Assembly: GCF_947242115.1 (NCBI RefSeq) | Contig: NC_074723.1 | Location: 13,827,501-13,891,500 of the forward strand | Reading direction: 5' to 3' | Source of the DNA: Biomphalaria glabrata | Lineage: Eukaryota > Mollusca > Gastropoda > Planorbidae | Length of the DNA: 64,000 nt | Shown here: one piece after another, positions 45,691 to 64,000 of the stretch | How positions within the stretch are numbered: the first letter of the stretch is position 1 | Layout: each line of letters starts with the position of its first letter | The notes under the pieces: generated by a model | Told to the model about the DNA's origin: nothing | Databases searched by the model: none | What the model saw: only the letters and a program-made list of their open reading frames with translations | Program-made: the position numbers and the translations under genes

Positions 45691-46440
45691 TACCTTGAGG
45701 GTGCCCGTCTTATTGCTCCAGAACAGGCTGGTTTCAGGGCTGGAATGTCCGCTTTAGACCAAGTCAACATCTTTGTGCAGAGCGTAGCAGATGGGTTCTA
45801 AAGGACCGAAAGCACATACGCAGTCTTCATTGACTTAAATCAGGCATATGATAAAGTATGGCGGCCTGGTTTGCTTCATAAGATAGCCGTGGGGGTGCGG
45901 GGACGGATATATTACTGGATTAAAGACTTCTTACAAGAGCGTACAATAAGAACAAGGATGTACGGAGAAGTCTCAGTGGAACCCAAGTACCTTGGTGTAA
46001 CTTTAGATTGCAAACTAAAAAGTGTAAGCACATCCAGGAAGTTGCAAGAAAGGCCTCAGGGAAACTTTGCATTGTGCGGAAGCTGGCATCCACGAAGTGG
46101 GGAGCCCGAGCAGACATGCGCCGATCACTGTATTTGAGAGCAGCCCGATCACAGATACACTACAGCCTACCTGTGCAAATTTATGGCTCTAGGACAGCTC
46201 TTGAATAACCTGAATACAGTCCCAAGCACTAAGATTTGTCTGTGGAACCTTTAGGACAAGCCCAGTAATGAAATAATGACTAATGTAGGTCCACTAAACC
46301 TTAGGAAGGAAAGGTCAGTACTGACTTGGTTTGAGCGGTATAAAAGGCTGGATGAATACATATTAGGCATGCTGGAGAAGTGACGATTGAATCAAAAGTG
46401 CTTTAAATCAAATGTTACATGACATGTTCATGAGATCTAA
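45690..46440 (+). mobile_element. Jockey-like LINE reverse-transcriptase fragment
   Basis: Pieces: IAPEQAGFRAGMSALDQVNI, YAVFIDLNQAYDKVWRPGLL, IYYWIKDFLQERTIRTRM, then PKYLGVTLDCKL, KASGKLCIVRKLASTKWGAR. EQAGFR, the F-x-D-L-x-x-A-Y-D-x-V box and KYLGVTLD are reverse-transcriptase motifs of the Jockey/R1 type. The Y-x-DD palm segment has been lost by an internal deletion between GEVS and PKYLG. Stops and frame changes show it is dead. Confidence 0.78.
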
Positions 46441-47290
46441 CCCCTACCCTCACCGCCCCCCACCCCCAGCGATGTTATTAAGAATAAGTGAAATTGAGTT
46501 TTCAGATTTTTATAATCACTCCAACTAAAAACAATCGACTTGCAAATTAAAATGGACACAATATTCAATTGACATGTTATCATGTATTTTAATTAAAAAA
46601 CAACAAACAAATTGACGGCAGAAAAAATTAATAATAATAAAGAGGATGAATATAAAGGATTAATTTTTAGCTTTTAAATAAATATAAACTTAACAATAAA
46701 TTAGCAATGTAAAAAAACAATTCTATTTTATTTTTATAATAAGCAAACATTTGTACACACACTAAATCATAACATAGACATATTTACATCGAAAGAGTTA
46801 TGCACTCTGTCGTACAGTTAGCAAATAGTGTAAGCTCACTATTACAAACAACAGAATAGGAAGTAACCAACGGTACAAGGCATAAAGAAGGCAATACTGT
46901 CAACATACAAATAACATCTAATAGTATGCTAAAACACCCCCCCCCCTGCATACAATACACTCTTTACTATGCTCCCACCACAGCAGAAATGATTGACAGA
47001 GTTAATTGTTTAAAATACAAGGTTTGAGCTACTTACTGTTACAATGTCTCGTATTACCTTGTTAACTCTTCATGAGTAGAATGGGCACGGATTTTGAAAA
47101 CGGCTCTAACAATTTTCCTAGAAATTCGCCAGTTTATTATATCCTTAGGGGGAAACAAATTACTAGCTAATTGGGATTGGCCACATAGTGAAAACTCTGG
47201 TTAGACCGTTATATTTTAAAAAAATATAATCATCTTAAAATTAAATTAGGTTTACATATATTCTTATTCTTTGAACAACGGCCAGTCAAA
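46440..47290. other. Gene-free AT-rich stretch
   Basis: No supported gene, RNA or repeat apart from short A-rich runs and one C9 run. Confidence 0.45.
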
Positions 47291-47310
47291 ATAAACAAAA
47301 TAAATACATT

Positions 47311-47520
47311 TTAGCAGTCAAACACAAGCTAAGCTGGAATATAGCAGTCAAACACAATCTAATCTGGAATCTAGCAGTCAAACACAAGCTAAGCTGGAAT
47401 ATAGCAGTCAAACACAAGCTAAGCTGGAATATAGCAGTCAAACACAAGCTAAGCTGGAATCTAGCAGTCAAACACAAGCTAAGCTGGAATCTAGCAGTCA
47501 AACACAAGCTAAGCTGGAAT
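47311..47520. repeat. 30-bp minisatellite, 7 copies
   Basis: Unit TAGCAGTCAAACACAAGCTA followed by AGCTGGAATM. The copies are nearly identical; one carries two C-to-T-type changes. Confidence 0.95.
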
Positions 47521-47572
47521 CTAGTTGTCAACGGATATGTTCAGAACAACAATGTCAAACAAAAATACCAAC

Positions 47573-48215
47573 ACAGTATTGAGAAGAGGATTTCTTTGAC
47601 AAGCTCTTACAAAGACAGTTCCCATTTCCAACACAGTATTCGTGTCAAGACAAGAGACATGGACTTCTTTGACAAGCTCTTACAAAGACAGTTCCCATTT
47701 CAAACTCAGTATTCGTGTCAAGACAAGAGACGTGGACTTCTTTGACAAGCTATTACAAAGACAGTTCCCATTTCAAACACAGTATTCGTGTCAAGACAAG
47801 AGACGTGGACTTCTTTGACAAGCTCTTACAAAGACAGTTCCCATTTCCAACACAGTATTCGTGTCAAGACAAGAGACGTGGACTTCTTTGACAAGCTCTT
47901 ACAAAGACAGTTCCCATTTCAAACACAGTATTCGTGTCAAGACAAGAGACGTGGACTTCTTTGACAAGCTCTTACAAAGACAGTTCCCATTTCCAACACA
48001 GTATTCGTGTCAAGACAAGAGACATGGACTTCTTTGACAAGCTCTTACAAAGACAGTTCCCATTTCAAACTCAGTATTCGTGTCAAGACAAGAGACGTGG
48101 ACTTCTTTGACAAGCTATTACAAAGACAGTTCCCATTTCAAACACAGTATTCGTGTCAAGACAAGAGACGTGGACTTCTTTGACAAGCTCTTACAAAGAT
48201 AGTTCCCTTTTCAAA
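47573..48215. repeat. 73-bp minisatellite with a 365-bp (5-unit) higher order
   Basis: Unit landmarks: CGTGTCAAGACAAGAGACRT, GGACTTCTTTGACAAGCT, TTACAAAGACAGTTCCCATT. The landmark CGTGTC recurs at 47641, 47714, 47787, 47860, 47933, 48006, 48079 and 48152. Variants GACATGG, CAAACTCAG and AGCTATTA recur exactly 365 bp apart. Confidence 0.95.
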
Positions 48216-48219
48216 GTAA

Positions 48220-49205
48220 TTTAATAAAACCTAGTTGTTAAAATTTGTAATCAAATATTACAATATGTGTCTAGAAAACACATAATGGCTAAACTTTATG
48301 GTAAATTTATTCGTGCATTAACATTCACATCTCTATTCTCAAATGGTTAATGGGAAAGCAATGCAATGTCATTCAGTTTGTATAGATTGAACTATGGAAA
48401 TATCGACTTTTAATCGATGCTCAATAATAAGGTTAAAATGAATGAAGTAGTATTTGAAGTACAATATAGCAAAAACGAAGATGGGTTCTCTAAAAAAACT
48501 TACTTTACAGTACTCAATACCCAAACTTAAAGATATATTAGGTTCTGGATTGAGTGATATTAGAATTAAATCTACATAGCAGTGAAAAAAAAAAAGGGAA
48601 ACTATATATAATAAAAAAATAACACAGTTCGGTTTCATAGTTGTTCTACATTTCAATCTCACACTATTTAAGAATGTATCTATTTCAAGGTATTTCTCGT
48701 TCAGTATTCCTTGATATTCAATGACCAGCAGCTAATGTACAGAGTTCGGTGACAACAATGGTTAGATGTTGTTTTAACTGGCTGGCTGTAAGTGTTGTTT
48801 GATGTTCGCATTATCCACAATATCTGCTGCCTTCCCATCTCAATTGATTTAACATTTTTATGAAGATCTCCTCCACACAAAATGTACCACAAAAAGATCA
48901 AGAGATCTCCATAATGAAACCTCTTAATATGTTGGGTGCCAAGATTTTTTTCCTTCAATAAATACTATATATTAGTGTGCATATTTTTCAATATTTACAT
49001 TTAGATTAGATTTTTGACATAAGCTGATATCAATCTTCACATCCATCGTAATAATGGCAACGAATCTGTAGGTCTATTTCTCCGGGGATTAAATGTCAGA
49101 GATTCGTGTCTGTGAATAGTGAAGCTTCAGAACATATCTGATCCTCTTATTCTGGATGATGCTAAGAGATTGCTCTTTGCTCTCAGTACAATGACCTAAA
49201 ACAGT
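48220..49205. other. Downstream flank of the guanylate cyclase gene, no gene seen
   Basis: AT-rich, includes the likely 3'-UTR region of the cyclase. No clear repeat ends or RNA genes. Confidence 0.4.
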
Positions 49206-49210
49206 TAGAT

Positions 49211-61615
<12,405 letters not shown>

Positions 61616-61700
61616 CTGGGGAAGGTCAAAGCAAAACAAAGTTATAAATTCAATGGTCTCCATTTCGTCACATCTGAAGGTTTAACATGGTAAGAAGGAA

Positions 61701-62524
61701 CTAGTCAGTGAGAAGAAAGTAACGACATCTAGGGACTAGTCAGTGAGAAGAAAGTAACGACATCTAGGGACTAGTCAGTGAGAAGAAAGTAACGACGTCT
61801 AGGGACTAGTCAGTGAGAAGAAAGTAACGACGTCTAGGGACTAGTCAGTGAGAAGAAAGTAACGACGTCTAGGGACTAGTCAGTGAGAAGAAAGTAACGA
61901 CATCTAGGGACTAGTCAGTGAGAAGAAAGTAACGACGTCTAGGGACTAGTCAGTGAGAAGAAAGTAACGACGTCTAGGGACTAGTCAGTGAGAAGAAAGT
62001 AACGACATCTAGGGACTAGTCAGTGAGAAGAAAGTAACGACGTCTAGGGACTAGTCAGTGAGAAGAAAGTAACGACATCTAGGGACTAGTCAGTGAGAAG
62101 AAAGTAACGACGTCTAGGGACTAGTCAGTGAGAAGAAAGTAACGACATCTAGGGACTAGTCAGTGAGAAGAAAGTAACGACATCTAGGGACTAGTCAGTG
62201 AGAAGAAAGTAACGACGTCTAGGGACTAGTCAGTGAGAAGAAAGTAACGACATCTAGGGACTAGTCAGTGAGAAGAAAGTAACGACATCTAGGGACTAGT
62301 CAGTGAGAAGAAAGTAACGACATCTAGGGACTAGTCAGTGAGAAGAAAGTAACGACATCTAGGGACTAGTCAGTGAGAAGAAAGTAACGACGTCTAGGGA
62401 CTAGTCAGTGAGAAGAAAGTAACGACATCTAGGGACTAGTCAGTGAGAAGAAAGTAACGACGTCTAGGGACTAGTCAGTGAGAAGAAAGTAACGACGTCT
62501 AGGGACTAGTCAGTGAGAAGAAAG
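61701..62524. repeat. 35-bp minisatellite, 23 full copies plus a partial
   Basis: Unit CTAGTCAGTGAGAAGAAAGT then AACGACRTCTAGGGA. All units are identical except one position, where 12 units have A and 11 have G. It lies in a cyclase intron, just upstream of the 61439-61615 exon in transcription order. Confidence 0.98.
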
Positions 62525-63140
62525 AACTCATCATCTAATGATAGGGGAACTTTGGACAGAGGGGGGTGGTGAAGAGCCAATCTCTTATTCGGTGGATTAG
62601 GTAAGGTTTGGGGGGTGGTCCAAATTTGAAAATTCCCCCGTGCCCCGATTCGAGGGGGTCCCCCACTAGTGTCCGAAATGTGTTTTTAAATTAAATATTA
62701 AGTCATTATCTCATGTCGTGATGTCGAATGTCAAAATGCAGGCGCCCTTAGAGAAGGTCAAGCTCCCCGAGTCCCTAAATCCCTAGCTACGACACAACTC
62801 TTATTCCTGGATTCTGAGGAAGTCCTTCCATTTAATAAAGCGTCTTCGGGGGCTTTTGTCGCGACTATTTGCTTGCATACGTCGAGGAGTAGTGATAGGT
62901 TATTGAGTACAGATATATTAATGAAAAAATAAACTATTAATATTAAAGTTAATGTAATATTAATGAAAATAATGAAAAACAAAAGACGACTGAAAGAGGT
63001 TTAAGAATAGGATGATAAAAAAATAATTTGTTTGACTTCCTCTTTCTTTAGTATTTCTTTCTAGCGAAAATTACAAGAATCTGAAGAGAATATAAGACTT
63101 CATTTTAAAGAACTAAATAATGAGTAACATCCTGTCAATA
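62525..63140. other. Intron stretch between two minisatellites
   Basis: 62.53-62.80 kb has paired C- and G-runs and ends CCCTAGCTACGACAC, perhaps another degenerate GGCGTAGC-type MITE. No exon was supported. Confidence 0.35.
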
Positions 63141-63143
63141 TTT

Positions 63144-63755
63144 GAACTGATAATAAAGGAAAGTTGGGGCTGCGTAGTTGTAGGTGAACCAACCACTCGA
63201 TGAACTGATAATAAAGGAAAGTTGGGGCTGCGTAGTTGTAGGTGAACCAACCACTCGATGAACTGATAATAAAGGAAAGTTGGGGCTGCGTAGTTGTAGG
63301 TGAACCAACCACTCGATGAACTGATAATAAAGGAAAGTTGGGGCTGCGTAGTTGTAGGTGAACCAACCACTCGATGAACTGATAATAAAGGAAAGTTGGG
63401 GCTGCGTAGTTGTAGGTGAACCAACCACTCGATGAACTGATAATAAAGGAAAGTTGGGGCTGCGTAGTTGTAGGTGAACCAACCACTCGATGAACTGATA
63501 ATAAAGGAAAGTTGGGGCTGCGTAGTTATGGGTGAACCAACCACTCGATGAACTGATAATAAAGGAAAGTTGGGGCTGCGTAGTTGTAGGTGAACCAACC
63601 ACTCGATGAACTGATAATAAAGGAAAGTTGGGGCTGCGTAGTTGTAGGTGAACCAACCATTCGATGAACTGATAATAAAGGAAAGTTGGGGCTGCGTAGT
63701 TGTGGGTGAACCAACCATTCGATGAACTGATAATAAAGGAAAGTTGGGGCTGCGT
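63144..63755. repeat. 58-bp minisatellite, about 10.5 copies
   Basis: Unit GATGAACTGATAATAAAGGA, AAGTTGGGGCTGCGTAGTTG, TAGGTGAACCAACCACTC. Units differ at only a few sites (GTAGGT/GTGGGT/ATGGGT and CCACTC/CCATTC). All three minus-strand frames are open because the unit lacks stops. Confidence 0.97.
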
Positions 63756-63895
63756 TTTGCGCCCTACGTCTCACTTCTCGATCAAGGGATAGGCGATGCT
63801 GTCAACTAAAAGCGCTCCACATATAAATAGACTAAACAATGGCAGAAGTGTGTCATGCTTGATTCTTGTGATTGTGACAGGGAATCAAGACATAC

Positions 63896-63946
63896 CTTGA
63901 CATTTATCTTAGTTCTGTCATGGTTAAAATGTATAGGGTTCCATTC
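63896..63946 (-). CDS. Candidate upstream exon of the guanylate cyclase
   Basis: A 51-nt in-phase block (EWNPIHFNHDRTKINVK) bounded by AG on the left of the coding sense and GTATGTC on the right. Its phase joins the 61615 exon exactly. NIT domains have a W-P / F pattern here, which this resembles. The acceptor lacks a good pyrimidine tract, so it is only a candidate. Confidence 0.33.
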
Positions 63947-64000
63947 CTATTTCAGCACGCAAGTTCAAGTTCTTTTTAAAGCAACGACCTAGATCTAAGC

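Noticed and set aside
61701-62524. CRISPR-like direct repeats
   Set aside because: The repeats are contiguous, without unique spacers, in a eukaryotic intron.
62758-62982. Another cyclase exon on the minus strand
   Set aside because: The frame does not resemble NIT sequence, and good splice sites in the right phase were not found.
63100-63774. Long repetitive frames (up to 201 codons) on the minus strand
   Set aside because: All three frames are open since the 58-bp unit has no stop. This is a property of the repeat and not a coding signal.

Overview
The window looks like nuclear DNA of a mollusc, most likely a freshwater pulmonate (hygrophilan) snail. The evidence is AT-rich DNA with small exons split by GT-AG introns, many tRNA-derived SINEs and LINE fragments, runs rich in TAGATCTAG, and three animal genes. 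The species is an inference from repeat style and was not tested by search.

Layout: (1) 1-145 holds the last coding exon of an unrecognised plus-strand gene. (2) 2896-12196, minus strand, is a complete PPP1R7/SDS22 gene of 7 coding exons (327 aa); its 4 kb last intron holds a hAT transposon with matching ends and a 6-bp target duplication. (3) 12.2-18.3 kb is gene-free and full of LINE, SINE and MITE debris. (4) 18303-21586 and 29311-32708, minus strand, are two five-exon genes for secreted CAP-domain proteins, made by a segmental duplication of about 11 kb spacing; the second copy has lost 7 nt in exon 4 and changes frame near its C-terminus. (5) Between them, 24917-28264 is a 3.35 kb element with 15-bp terminal inverted repeats and a perfect 8-bp target duplication, whose interior is mostly tandem repeats, including a 17-monomer, hairpin-rich satellite. 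(6) 35066-38785, minus strand, is a long uninterrupted Ty3/Gypsy gag-pol reading frame. (7) 39-49 kb is repeat-rich: a LINE fragment, a pyrimidine tract, a pair of inverted arms at 42.0-44.6 kb, a perfect-TIR MITE and two minisatellites. (8) 49211-61615 (perhaps to 63946), minus strand, holds at least ten exons of a membrane guanylate cyclase with an apparent NIT-type sensor domain, one transmembrane segment, a short linker and a complete catalytic domain; its 5' end lies outside the window.

The genes are not an operon and share no obvious pathway. PPP1R7 regulates protein phosphatase 1 in the nucleus and cytoplasm, the CAP proteins are secreted, and the cyclase makes cGMP at the membrane. 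The main interest is in mobile-element structure: the satellite-bearing TIR element with a paralogous empty site elsewhere in the window, a splice acceptor caught up in a tandem triplication, and a minisatellite whose units differ at a single CpG/CpA position.
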